Of a DNA stretch of 64,000 nt, positions 23,956-32,577 are shown piece by piece. The stretch covers positions 1 to 64,000 of the forward strand of contig CANRFT010000001.1 in assembly GCA_947629955.1 (NCBI GenBank), read 5' to 3'. Every line of letters starts with the position of its first letter. Position 1 is the first letter of the stretch. The position numbers and the translations under genes were made by a program. Under the pieces are notes generated by a model. It worked only from the letters and a program-made list of their open reading frames with translations, made no database searches and was not told the origin of the DNA. The stretch comes from an uncultured Oscillospiraceae bacterium (GTDB taxonomy: Bacteria > Bacillota > Clostridia > Oscillospirales > Oscillospiraceae).

Positions 23956-24534
23956 ATGGCTGACGAGACAAGGAACCGTACCGACAGAAGATACCGCACC
24001 TACGGCAACGTGGCCTATCAGGCGGAGCGCGCCCAGGACAACGCGGTCCGCAGGAGCGCCGCCCGGCCCGTTGAGCAGCCCCGGCGCCGGCCGGAGATCG
24101 AGCGCCGGCCCCACATCCAGCCCCGCGAGCGGGTGGCGGCACGGCCCCTTCCCCGGCTGCGGGCTCAGGACGCCATCGCCCCCTTCTCCGTGGTGGGCTT
24201 TGCGGCGGTGCTGGTGTGCGCTCTGCTGCTGGTGGCGGCCACCGCCCAGCTTGCCGCGGTCAACAACGATATCATGGATCTGCGCGCGCAGATGTCCGAT
24301 CTGCAGGAGGAGGAGCGGCGGCTCCAGACCGAATATGAGCTGGCCTTCGATCTGGAGGCCATCGAGGAGATGTTCACCGCCGACGGCTCTATGGTCCGGC
24401 CCGGCGCCGGCCAGACCGTCTACCTGGATATGGCCGCCGGCGACTCGGTAGTCTACTATGACGGGGCGATGACGGGACTGCCCGCCCTGGTGCGGCAGGC
24501 GGAGGACCTGCTGGACGGACTGCTTCCCTGGTGA
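23956..24534 (+). CDS. ftsL: FtsL/DivIC-like septum protein
   Basis: A 192-residue single-span membrane protein in the ftsL position. About 75 basic, Arg-rich cytoplasmic residues precede one membrane helix near 80-100 (VVGFAAVLVCALLLVAATAQ). A short coiled coil follows (NNDIMDLRAQMSDLQEEERR). FtsL-type proteins join FtsQ/DivIB and activate FtsW-PBP. Sequence similarity in this family is weak, so the name rests on topology and position. The tail beyond residue 135 is longer than in most FtsL proteins. Confidence 0.78.
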   Translation: MADETRNRTDRRYRTYGNVAYQAERAQDNAVRRSAARPVEQPRRRPEIERRPHIQPRERVAARPLPRLRAQDAIAPFSVVGFAAVLVCALLLVAATAQLAAVNNDIMDLRAQMSDLQEEERRLQTEYELAFDLEAIEEMFTADGSMVRPGAGQTVYLDMAAGDSVVYYDGAMTGLPALVRQAEDLLDGLLPW

Positions 24535-24679
24535 GGCGCCTGGACGCATAAACGCCGGGCCGGCGCCATAGACTGAAATCAACAACATGAAACGGACGGG
24601 AGGGGCGTAAAGAGACTGTGAGGGTTTCTTGCGCCCTTCCGTGCTGATGCGGTATTTTCCGGGACAGGAGGGAGAGGAC

Positions 24680-27139
24680 ATGGAACAGCGGGAGCGAAAG
24701 CCCCGGGGCGACCACGGGAAGAGCAACCGGAGCCTGCTGCGGCGCACCATCTTCCTGATGGCCGTGATGGGCGTGCTGGTGTTCGTTCCCCTGGTGGTGC
24801 AGCTGGTGCGGCTGCAGATCGTGGAGTACGACAGCTGGAAGCAGCGGGCAGCCAACCAGCAGACCCAGAGCGTGGCCATCCCCGCCAACCGGGGCACCAT
24901 CTACGACAGCCAGGGCCGCGCCCTGGCCATGTCCGCCACGGTGTACCAGCTGATCCTGTCCCCCAAGGACGTGACCGCCCTCGTCAACAAGGACAGCAAG
25001 GACTTCAAGGACGCCGAGGGCAATTTCAACCAGGCCGCCTATGACGCCGCCGTCCAGGCCAAGCGCGCCGTCATCGTGGACTGGCTGGTGAGCAACCTGG
25101 GCATGGACGAGGAAAACCTCTGGAAGCGCATCGAGAACACCAAGTCCGCCTATGAGAAGCTGGCCACCGAGCTGGAGGAGGAGCAGGCCGAGCAGGTGCG
25201 GCAGTTCGTCAAGGAGCAGCACCTGTCCAACTCCCTGTACCTGGTGGACTCCAGCAAGCGGTACTATCCCTTCTCCTCCGTGGCCTCCCATCTGCTGGGG
25301 TATATGTCCGAGAACAAGGACAGCGGCGGCAAAAAGGTGGGCGCCATGGGCATCGAGGCCATCTACGAGGACGCCCTCTCCGGCGAGCTGGGCCGCCAGG
25401 TGTACTCCAAAAACGGCGCCGGGCAGGAGATGATGTCCGGCTATGAGATGTATTTCGACGCCGAGAACGGCTACGATTTGACCCTCACCATCGACGAGCG
25501 GATCCAGTCCCTGCTGGAGCAGGCGCTGGCCGAGGGCGTGGAGACCTACGACGTGCAGGCCGGGGCCTTCGCCGTGGCCATCGACCCCCAGACCGGGGCG
25601 GTGCTGGGGATGGCCTCCTCCCCGGAGTTCGACCCCAACAGCTACGCCTCCATCGTCGACCAGGACCTGCTGAACGAGCTGGCGGAGATCGCCGAGCAGT
25701 ACGGCGCCGACAGCGAGGAGTACGGCGAGGCCGTCTCCGCTGCCCGGAACCAGCAGTGGCGGAACAAGGCCCTGGCCGACACCTATGAGCCCGGCTCCAC
25801 CTTCAAGCCGCTGACCGTGGCCATGGCCCTGGAGCAGGGGATCATCTCCCTGGACGACCACTACTACTGCGGCGGCTCCTACACCGTGGCGGGCCGGTCC
25901 ATCAGCTGCAGCAAGCGCACCGGCCACGGGGATCAGACTCTCACCGAGGCGGTGGGCAACTCCTGCAACGTGGCCATGATGCAGATCGCCGAGAAGATCG
26001 GCGCCTCCACCTTCTACGACTACCTGGAGAACTACGGGCTGAAGGACTCCACCGGCATCGACCTGGCGGGGGAAGGCACCAGCCTGTTCTGGAGCAGGAA
26101 CGACTTCACCGGCCCCTACGGCGCCCAGTCCCTGGCGGTGGCCTCCTTCGGCCAGACCTTCAAGGTCACCCCCATCCAGATGATCACCGCCTTCGCCTCG
26201 GTGATCAACGGCGGCCATCTGCTGGAGCCCTATGTGGTGCAGTCCATCCGGGACGACGAGGGCAGCACCGTCTACTACCACGAGACCACCGAGGTGCGCC
26301 AGACCATCAGCGAGTCGGTGTCGGAGACCATCCGGGGCATCCTGGAGTACGTGGTCACCGACGCCGGCGGCAAAAACGCCTATCAGGCGGGCTACCGCAT
26401 CGCCGGCAAGACGGGCACCTCCGAGAAGATCGAGCTGAAGGCCACCGACCCGGACAACGACGACGTGATCTGCTCCTTCATGGGCTACGCCCCGGCGGAC
26501 GACCCCAAGGTGCTGGTGCTGCTGGCCTATGACACCCCCAAGCGCTCCTCCCCCCACTCCAACTACACCCCCAACGGCACCTACATCAGCGGCGGCAACT
26601 TGGCCGCCCCCATGGCGGGCAAGCTGATCGCCGGCATCCTGGACTACATGGGGGTGGAGAAGGAGTACACCGCGGAGGAGCTGTCCGGCGCGGACGTGTC
26701 GGTCCGCAACGTCACCGGGATCGATGTGGCCACAGCCATGAGCCGGCTGAAGGGCCAGGGCCTCGCCTGGCGCACCGTGGGCAGCGGCGCCAAGGTGACG
26801 CGGCAGGTGCCCTCCTCCGGGGTGTCCATTCCCGGCGGCTCCACCGTGGTGCTGTACCTGGGGGACGAGGCCCCGCCGGAGCAGGTGGAGGCGCCCGATC
26901 TCTTCGGGCTGTCCCCCACCGAGGCCAAGACGAAGCTGGAGGACGCGGGGCTGTTCCTGCGGCCCTCCGGCGCGGCCAGCCTCACCGACCCCTCCGTCAG
27001 GGCCATCTCCCAGTCCATCGCGGCGGGGACGGCGGTGGCGCCGGGCACGGTGATCGACGTACAGTTTGCCAACGACGTGGACGACTACGATGTGGAGAAC
27101 AACAATGGCACAGAAGGTATCCAGGCTCCAACCGAATAG
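24680..27139 (+). CDS. Class B penicillin-binding protein with PASTA domains
   Basis: An 819-residue transpeptidase of the FtsI/SpoVD group. It has a short cytoplasmic tail, one membrane helix (IFLMAVMGVLVFVPLVVQLV), the dimerisation domain, and the catalytic motifs S373-TFK (EPGSTFKPL), S428-C-N and K577-T-G. Two PASTA repeats occupy about 675-810. In a sporulator it could be the vegetative septal PBP2B or the spore cortex SpoVD; the cluster position suggests the septal enzyme. ATG 24680 follows GGAGGGAGAGG. A hairpin, ACGGGAGGGGCG with CGCCCTTCCGT, lies in the 145-base leader. Confidence 0.93.
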   Translation: MEQRERKPRGDHGKSNRSLLRRTIFLMAVMGVLVFVPLVVQLVRLQIVEYDSWKQRAANQQTQSVAIPANRGTIYDSQGRALAMSATVYQLILSPKDVTALVNKDSKDFKDAEGNFNQAAYDAAVQAKRAVIVDWLVSNLGMDEENLWKRIENTKSAYEKLATELEEEQAEQVRQFVKEQHLSNSLYLVDSSKRYYPFSSVASHLLGYMSENKDSGGKKVGAMGIEAIYEDALSGELGRQVYSKNGAGQEMMSGYEMYFDAENGYDLTLTIDERIQSLLEQALAEGVETYDVQAGAFAVAIDPQTGAVLGMASSPEFDPNSYASIVDQDLLNELAEIAEQYGADSEEYGEAVSAARNQQWRNKALADTYEPGSTFKPLTVAMALEQGIISLDDHYYCGGSYTVAGRSISCSKRTGHGDQTLTEAVGNSCNVAMMQIAEKIGASTFYDYLENYGLKDSTGIDLAGEGTSLFWSRNDFTGPYGAQSLAVASFGQTFKVTPIQMITAFASVINGGHLLEPYVVQSIRDDEGSTVYYHETTEVRQTISESVSETIRGILEYVVTDAGGKNAYQAGYRIAGKTGTSEKIELKATDPDNDDVICSFMGYAPADDPKVLVLLAYDTPKRSSPHSNYTPNGTYISGGNLAAPMAGKLIAGILDYMGVEKEYTAEELSGADVSVRNVTGIDVATAMSRLKGQGLAWRTVGSGAKVTRQVPSSGVSIPGGSTVVLYLGDEAPPEQVEAPDLFGLSPTEAKTKLEDAGLFLRPSGAASLTDPSVRAISQSIAAGTAVAPGTVIDVQFANDVDDYDVENNNGTEGIQAPTE

Positions 27140-27677
27140 CGGGCTGCCCGTGGCGGTGGTGGGCGCCGGCAGGACGCTGACCGCCGGCCTGCTCCGCCGC
27201 CTCACCGGCCTGCCCGTGGAGAAGCTGACCCCCTATCAGGCCGCCCGGTCCCAGCGGGACTGGCGGGCCGTCGTGGTGGAGAACTACGACCTGCCCGCCT
27301 CCCGGGGGCTGACCGCCTGCGCCGCCGCCCGGTGGCAGCTGGCCGGCCATACGGACAGGATCGTGGTGGGGCTGGACGACCCGGAGGGGAGACGGCTGGC
27401 CGCCGCCCTGCCGGGACTGGTGTTCGCCTACTCCGATGGCCGTCCTCAGGCTGACCTCACCGCGAAAAACGTCCGCCTCCGGGGCGGGCGGATGGAGTTC
27501 GAGGCCCTTACCGACGGGGAGCTGACCCGTGTCCGGGCGCCCTGGGACGGGGAGCCCCGGTTCTATGACCTCTTGGCGGCCCTGGCCGGGGCCCTGGCCT
27601 TGGACGTGCCCCTGGAGGAGGCGGCCGCCATCCTGGCCGGAGAGGATGTCCGCCGGTCCGCCGGTTCCATCGCCTGA
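27105..27677 (+). CDS. Degenerate MurE-like protein (putative pseudoenzyme)
   Basis: A 190-residue protein at the place where murE normally lies. Residues 15-30 (LPVAVVGAGRTLTAGLL) align with the Mur ligase P-loop region, but GTNGKTT is reduced to G20-A-G-R23-T. Residues 88-104 (VGLDDPEGRRLAAALPG) follow the MurE NxDDxxG pattern, and ADLTAKNVRLRGGRMEFEAL plus FYDLLAALAGALALDVPLEE match the end of the MurE central domain. The UDP-MurNAc-binding domain, most of the ATPase core and the C-terminal domain are missing, so ligase activity is not expected. It overlaps the PBP gene by 35 bases; GGAG lies 7 bases before ATG 27105. The frame is intact and codon use is normal, which argues for a retained function. 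Confidence 0.8.
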   Translation: MAQKVSRLQPNSGLPVAVVGAGRTLTAGLLRRLTGLPVEKLTPYQAARSQRDWRAVVVENYDLPASRGLTACAAARWQLAGHTDRIVVGLDDPEGRRLAAALPGLVFAYSDGRPQADLTAKNVRLRGGRMEFEALTDGELTRVRAPWDGEPRFYDLLAALAGALALDVPLEEAAAILAGEDVRRSAGSIA

Positions 27678-27732
27678 TCTGTTCGGCAGTTGAGAGGGAA
27701 GAGAATACAAAGGAAGGCTGTGAAGGTTTGAC

Positions 27733-28719
27733 ATGAGGATATTGCTTGCGGCGGTGGCCGCGTTCGTCATCTCGCTGGTCCTGGGCTGGTTCCTGATCCC
27801 CGCCCTGCGGGCCCTCCACGCGGGGCAGTCCATCAAGGAGATCGGCCCCAACTGGCACAAGTCGAAGGAGGGCACCCCCACCATGGGCGGGCTGATGTTC
27901 ATCGCCGCCGCCCTCGCGGCCGTCGTGGTCTTCGGCTGGCGGGACATGGCCGGGGGCGACTGGACCGCCATGACGGTGCTGGGCTTCTCCTGCGTCTTCG
28001 GCTGCATCGGCTTCGCCGACGACTTCGCCAAGGTGCGGGGCCACCACAACGACGGCATCTCCGCCGGGCTGCGCCTGCTGTTGGAGCTGGCCGCCGCCCT
28101 GGCCTTCCTGGCCCTGCTGCGGCTGACTGAGGGCCTGTCCCCCAACCTGTATATCCCCTTTGTGAACCTGTACCTGCCCCTGCCCTGGCCGGTGTACCTG
28201 ACCTTTGCCGCCTTCGTGATCGTGGGCTGCGTCAACGCGGTGAACCTCACCGACGGGCTGGACGGTCTGGCGGGCTCGGTGACCCTGGCGGTGATGGTGT
28301 TCTTCGCCGTGCTGTCCCTCTGGTGGGACAGGGGGCCCGCGGGCATCTTCGCCGGGGCGCTGGCGGGGGGCCTTCTGGGCTTCCTGGTGTATAACTTCCA
28401 CCCGGCCAAGGTGTTCATGGGGGACACCGGCTCCCTGTTCCTGGGGGGCGCGGTGTGCGGCCTGGCCTTCGCCCTGGACGCGCCCCTGGTGCTGGTGCCG
28501 GTGGGGATCATCTACATCGCCGAGACCATGAGCGACATCATCCAGGTGACCTATTTCAAGCTCACCCACGGCAAGCGGATCTTCCGCATGGCCCCTCTCC
28601 ACCACCACCTGGAGCTGGGCGGCTGGAGCGAGGTGCGCATCGTGCTGACCTTCACGGGCATCACGGTGGCCTTCTGCCTGCTGGCCTTTGTGGGCGTGAT
28701 GTACCGCTATTCTATCTGA
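27733..28719 (+). CDS. mraY: Phospho-MurNAc-pentapeptide translocase MraY
   Basis: A 328-residue, 10-helix membrane enzyme that makes lipid I from UDP-MurNAc-pentapeptide and undecaprenyl phosphate. Visible signatures are GTPTMGGLMFI near residue 47, FADDFAK near 95, NAVNLTDGLDGLAG near 168 and the APLHHHLE loop near 287. The length is typical. The start is ATG 27733. It follows the MurE-like gene directly. Confidence 0.96.
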   Translation: MRILLAAVAAFVISLVLGWFLIPALRALHAGQSIKEIGPNWHKSKEGTPTMGGLMFIAAALAAVVVFGWRDMAGGDWTAMTVLGFSCVFGCIGFADDFAKVRGHHNDGISAGLRLLLELAAALAFLALLRLTEGLSPNLYIPFVNLYLPLPWPVYLTFAAFVIVGCVNAVNLTDGLDGLAGSVTLAVMVFFAVLSLWWDRGPAGIFAGALAGGLLGFLVYNFHPAKVFMGDTGSLFLGGAVCGLAFALDAPLVLVPVGIIYIAETMSDIIQVTYFKLTHGKRIFRMAPLHHHLELGGWSEVRIVLTFTGITVAFCLLAFVGVMYRYSI

Positions 28720-28757
28720 CCTGAGTTGAAGTTCAAAAAGAGAGGAGGAGACAGCGT

Positions 28758-29990
28758 ATGGCCATCCGCAGAAAAGCCCGCCGGGACCTGACCGCCGAGC
28801 AGCAGCTGGCAAAGGGGCCCATGGACCTGATCTTCCTGGCGCTGGTGCTGCTGCTGACGGCCATCGGCCTTATCATGCTGCTGTCCTCCTCCTTCGCCAT
28901 CGCCATGTACGACTCCTATGCGGGCATACACACCGGCGGGAATCCCTATTACTACCTCATCCACCAGGGGGGGTTCGCCGTCGCCGGCCTGGTGATCATG
29001 TATGTGATCTCCCGCATGGACTACCAGTATTTCCGCCTGCTGTCGGTGCCCGCCCTCATCGGCTCCATCGTTCTGCTGCTGCTGGTCTTCACCCCCCTGG
29101 GGCGGTCCAGCAACGGCGCCCGCCGGTGGCTGTGGCTGGGCTTCACCTTCCAGCCCTCGGAGATCGCCAAGGTGGCCATCATCATGTTCTTCGCCGCCCG
29201 GCTGTCCAAGCGGAACGACGAGCTGCGCGCCCCGCCCAAAAAGTGGAGCAGGCGCACCCTCACCGGCCGGATCGGGGCCCTTTTGGACCGGATCGGCTTT
29301 CTGGAACTGGTGCCCTACGGGGCCATCATGCTGATCGTGCTGTTCCTGCTGTATAAGGAGCCCCATATGTCCGCCATGATCCTGATTATCGTGGCCGCCG
29401 GCTCGGTGCTGCTGGTGTCGGGGGTCAGCCTGGGCTGGTTCGCCGCGGCGGGGGCCGCGGTGGGCGGCGGGCTGTGGTTCATCATCACCCAGACCTCGTA
29501 TATGACCAAGCGCATCAACGTCTGGCTGGATCCCACCAGCGACCTGCAGCACGGCGGCTACCAGCCCTGGCAGGCCCGGATCGCCATCGGCTCCGGCGGC
29601 CTGCTGGGCAAGGGGCTGGGCAACAGCATCCAGAAGTACCGGTTTCTGCCGGAGATGCAGAACGACTGCATCTTCGCCATCGTGTGCGAGGAGCTGGGCC
29701 TCATCGGCGCCTGCGTGATCATCGCCCTGTTCATGCTGCTGATCATCCGGGGCTACTGGCTGGCCATCCACGCCAGGGACCGGTTCGGCACCCTGCTCAT
29801 CGTGGGCATCATCACCCTGCTGGCGGCCCAGACCTTTTTCAACATCGGCGTGGTCACGGGGGTCATCCCCACCACCGGCATCTCGCTGCCCTTCTTCAGC
29901 TACGGCGGCACGGCGCTGGTGATCCAGCTGGCGGAGATGGGCATCGTGCTCAGCGTGTCCCGGCAGATCACCGCGCCCAAAGTAGAGTGA
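28758..29990 (+). CDS. ftsW: Septal peptidoglycan polymerase FtsW
   Basis: A 410-residue SEDS-family glycosyltransferase with about 10 membrane helices, which polymerises lipid II together with the class B PBP. Hallmarks are GARRWLWLGFTFQPSEIAK near residue 115, the QAxxAIGSGGLLGKGLGNS region, PEMQNDCIFAIVCEELG, and PTTGISLPFFSYGGTAL near the end. SpoVE, the sporulation paralogue, is the alternative; cluster position favours FtsW. The start is ATG 28758 behind AGAGGAGG. Confidence 0.93.
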   Translation: MAIRRKARRDLTAEQQLAKGPMDLIFLALVLLLTAIGLIMLLSSSFAIAMYDSYAGIHTGGNPYYYLIHQGGFAVAGLVIMYVISRMDYQYFRLLSVPALIGSIVLLLLVFTPLGRSSNGARRWLWLGFTFQPSEIAKVAIIMFFAARLSKRNDELRAPPKKWSRRTLTGRIGALLDRIGFLELVPYGAIMLIVLFLLYKEPHMSAMILIIVAAGSVLLVSGVSLGWFAAAGAAVGGGLWFIITQTSYMTKRINVWLDPTSDLQHGGYQPWQARIAIGSGGLLGKGLGNSIQKYRFLPEMQNDCIFAIVCEELGLIGACVIIALFMLLIIRGYWLAIHARDRFGTLLIVGIITLLAAQTFFNIGVVTGVIPTTGISLPFFSYGGTALVIQLAEMGIVLSVSRQITAPKVE

Positions 29991-30004
29991 GGGGGCAGGA
30001 GCCT

Positions 30005-31120
30005 ATGCGAGTCATATTTACCTGCGGCGGCACTGCGGGCCATGTGAACCCGGCCCTGTCGGTGGCCCAGCAGTTCGAGGCCCACCATCCCGGCTGCGAG
30101 ATCCTGTTCATCGGCGCGGAGCGGGGGATGGAGCAGCGCCTGGTGGAGCAGGCGGGCTATCCCATCAAAACGGTGAAGGTCTCCACCTTTGAGCGGCAGA
30201 TCAGCTGGAAGGTCATCAGACACAACGTCGCCAGCGTGTTCAAAGTGCCCATGGGCCAGTACGAGGCGGCGAAGATCATCCGGGAGTTCAGGCCCGACCT
30301 GGTGGTGGGCACCGGCGGCTACGCCTCCTTCCCCGCCGTGCGGGAGGCCGCCCGGCGGCACATCCCCACCGCCATCCACGAGTCCAACGCCTATCCCGGT
30401 CTCACCACCCGCGCCTTGGCGGGGAAGGTGGACCTGGTGATGGTGGGCTTTCCCGAGGCCGCCGCCTACTACGACGGCATCGCCAAGCGGGTGGCGGTCA
30501 CCGGCACGCCGGTGCGGGAGGAGTTCTTCACCCTCACCCGGAAGCAGGCCCGGCTGGAGCTGGGCATGACCGACAGCCAGCCGCTGGTGGTGTCCTTCTG
30601 GGGCTCCCTGGGGGCCCGGTATATGGACCGGCACACCGTCGATCTGATCGCCCGGTGGGCCGGCGAGGGCCGCCGGTTCCACTATATCCACTCCGCCGGC
30701 CGGGACTACGACGGCATGACCGCCGAGCTGGAAAGCAGGGGGGTGGCCGTTGCCGGCAACGAGCTGCGCCCCTACATCGACGATATGCCCCGGGTGATGG
30801 CGGCCGCCGACCTGGTGCTGTGCCGGGCGGGGGCCTCCACCATCGGGGAGCTGACCGTGCTGGGCAAGCCGGCCATCCTGGTGCCGTCCCCCTTCGTGGC
30901 GGAAAACCACCAGTACAAGAACGCCAAGGTGCTGGCCGACCGGGGGGGCGTGGCCCTCATCCAGGAGGAGGGCTGCACCGGCGATCAGCTGTACGAGGCC
31001 ATCACCGACCTGCTGGCCGACGGCGCCCGCCGCGCCGCCATGGGGAGGGCCATGAAGGAGCTGGCCGCCCCCCACGCGGCGGAGGACATCTACCGGGAGC
31101 TGGAAACGCTTCTGAAATGA
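30005..31120 (+). CDS. murG: UDP-GlcNAc transferase MurG
   Basis: A 371-residue GT28 enzyme that adds GlcNAc to lipid I on the inner face of the membrane. The donor-loop motif CGGTAGHVNPALSVA lies at residues 6-20, and IGAERGMEQRLVEQAGY, TGGYASFP, and SRAGASTIGEL-type CRAGASTIGEL near 277 are conserved. ATG 30005 is chosen, with CAGGAG 4 bases upstream. The frame remains open leftward inside ftsW, without a start signal. It is followed directly by a new promoter for murA. Confidence 0.95.
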   Translation: MRVIFTCGGTAGHVNPALSVAQQFEAHHPGCEILFIGAERGMEQRLVEQAGYPIKTVKVSTFERQISWKVIRHNVASVFKVPMGQYEAAKIIREFRPDLVVGTGGYASFPAVREAARRHIPTAIHESNAYPGLTTRALAGKVDLVMVGFPEAAAYYDGIAKRVAVTGTPVREEFFTLTRKQARLELGMTDSQPLVVSFWGSLGARYMDRHTVDLIARWAGEGRRFHYIHSAGRDYDGMTAELESRGVAVAGNELRPYIDDMPRVMAAADLVLCRAGASTIGELTVLGKPAILVPSPFVAENHQYKNAKVLADRGGVALIQEEGCTGDQLYEAITDLLADGARRAAMGRAMKELAAPHAAEDIYRELETLLK

Positions 31121-31128
31121 CGGAGGAC

Positions 31129-31157
31129 TTGCAAAGTCCTGCGGCATCCTGTATAAT
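31129..31157 (+). promoter_or_regulatory. Promoter of murA
   Basis: TTGCAA (31129-31134) and TATAAT (31152-31157) are exactly 17 bases apart, starting 8 bases after the murG stop. Confidence 0.82.
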
Positions 31158-31177
31158 ATCGTTCCGGCGTGCTTCCG

Positions 31178-31205
31178 CATAGGATGGGTGGAAATCCATC
31201 CTATG
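31178..31205 (+). other. Leader hairpin next to the murA ribosome site
   Basis: CATAGGATGG (31178-31187) pairs perfectly with CCATCCTATG (31196-31205) across an 8-base loop. GGGGAGG, the murA ribosome site, starts at the end of the stem. It may modulate translation. Confidence 0.6.
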
Positions 31206-31218
31206 GGGAGGCTTTGCC

Positions 31219-32475
31219 ATGAGCGTCATGTACATCCGGGGGGGCGCGCCCCTTGAGGGGGAGCTCACCGTCCACGGGGCCAAGAACAGCGTCCTGCCCC
31301 TGCTGGCGGCCTGCCTGCTGGCGGACGGGCCGGTGACCCTCCACAACTGCCCGAAGCTCACCGACGTGGACGCCGCCCTGGCCATCCTGCGGCACTTGGG
31401 CTGTAAGACCGTCCGGGAGGGCCGGTCCGTCACCGTGGACCCCACGGGGGCGGCAGGCAGCGCCGTATCGGAGGAACAGATGCGGGCCATGCGCTCCTCC
31501 ATCATCTTCCTGGGGCCGCTGCTGGCCCGGACGGGGGAGGCCCACCTGACCTATCCCGGCGGGTGCGAGCTGGGCCCCCGGCCCATCGACCTGCACCTGG
31601 CGGCCATCCGGGCCCTGGGGTGTCAGGTCAGCGAGGACCGGGGCATCCACTGCGAGGGGAGGCCCCGGGGCGGGGAGGTCCAGCTGTCCCTCCCCAGCGT
31701 GGGGGCCACCGAGAACGCCATGCTGTGCGCCGCGGGCGGCACGGGGATCACCACCATCGTCAACGCCGCCCGGGAGCCGGAGATCCGGGACCTCCAGAAC
31801 TTTCTGAACACCCTGGGGGCCGACGTCCACGGGGCGGGGGGCTCCATCGTCACCGTGCGGGGCGCGGGGCCCCTCCACGGGGGAGAGTTCACCGTCATGG
31901 GGGACCGGATCGTGGCGGCCACCCTGCTGTCGGCGGCGGCGGCCGCCGGCGGGCGGATCAGGCTCCGGGGGGTGGACTGGCGGCATCTGTCCCCGGTGCT
32001 GTCGGCGCTCTCCCAGGCGGGGTGCCGCGTGGTCAGCCGGCCGGACTGTGTGGAGCTCAGCCGGGACCGGGCGAAGCCCCTCCGGGCGGTGCCCACGGTG
32101 CGCACCGCGCCCTATCCCGGCTTTCCCACCGACGCCCAGGCCCCCGTGATGGCCGCCCTGGCCGCCTCCGAGGGCTGCACCCTGTTCGTGGAGACCATGT
32201 TCGACAGCCGCTACCGCCACGTGGCGGAGCTGCGGCGCATGGGGGCGGACATCACCACCGAGGGGCGGGTGGCCCTGGTCCGGGGGGTGGAGCGGCTCCA
32301 CGGGGCCAACGTGGAGGCCCCCGACCTCCGGGGCGGAGGGGCGCTGGCCGCCGCGGCTCTGGGGGCGGAGGGCGTCACCGCCCTGCGCGGATTGAATCAC
32401 ATCGACCGGGGGTATGAAAACCTCGAGGTCATGCTCTCCTCCCTGGGGGGCGGCGCCGTCCGCCGGGAGGAATAG
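31219..32475 (+). CDS. murA: UDP-GlcNAc 1-carboxyvinyltransferase MurA
   Basis: A 418-residue MurA, which transfers enolpyruvate to UDP-GlcNAc in the first committed step of peptidoglycan synthesis and is the fosfomycin target. The catalytic Cys is present as C116 in GGCELGPRPIDLHL. HGAKNSVLPLLAA near residue 19 and FPTDAQAPVMAALA near 296 are the inside-out alpha/beta barrel hallmarks. The start is ATG 31219. It has its own promoter, so its level can be set apart from mraY-murG. Confidence 0.95.
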   Translation: MSVMYIRGGAPLEGELTVHGAKNSVLPLLAACLLADGPVTLHNCPKLTDVDAALAILRHLGCKTVREGRSVTVDPTGAAGSAVSEEQMRAMRSSIIFLGPLLARTGEAHLTYPGGCELGPRPIDLHLAAIRALGCQVSEDRGIHCEGRPRGGEVQLSLPSVGATENAMLCAAGGTGITTIVNAAREPEIRDLQNFLNTLGADVHGAGGSIVTVRGAGPLHGGEFTVMGDRIVAATLLSAAAAAGGRIRLRGVDWRHLSPVLSALSQAGCRVVSRPDCVELSRDRAKPLRAVPTVRTAPYPGFPTDAQAPVMAALAASEGCTLFVETMFDSRYRHVAELRRMGADITTEGRVALVRGVERLHGANVEAPDLRGGGALAAAALGAEGVTALRGLNHIDRGYENLEVMLSSLGGGAVRREE

Positions 32476-32485
32476 ATCAACTCAA

Positions 32486-32542
32486 GGGCTTGCCGGCGGT
32501 CCGGTCCTGCCAAACGCGGGGCGGGGGGCCGCCGGCAGGCCC
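32486..32542 (+). other. Long-arm hairpin between murA and ftsQ
   Basis: A 14-bp stem (32486-32499 with 32529-32542, one G-T wobble) encloses 29 bases. No T-tract follows, so it is not a typical terminator. It could be a partial stop or an mRNA stability element in front of ftsQ. Confidence 0.5.
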
Positions 32543-32577
32543 CGACCAAATGAGACAGAGAGAGGAGGGAGAATACC

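Noticed and set aside
24389-27205. A 938-codon minus-strand frame across the PBP gene
   Set aside because: Shadow frame of the PASTA-PBP; no start signal or family motif.
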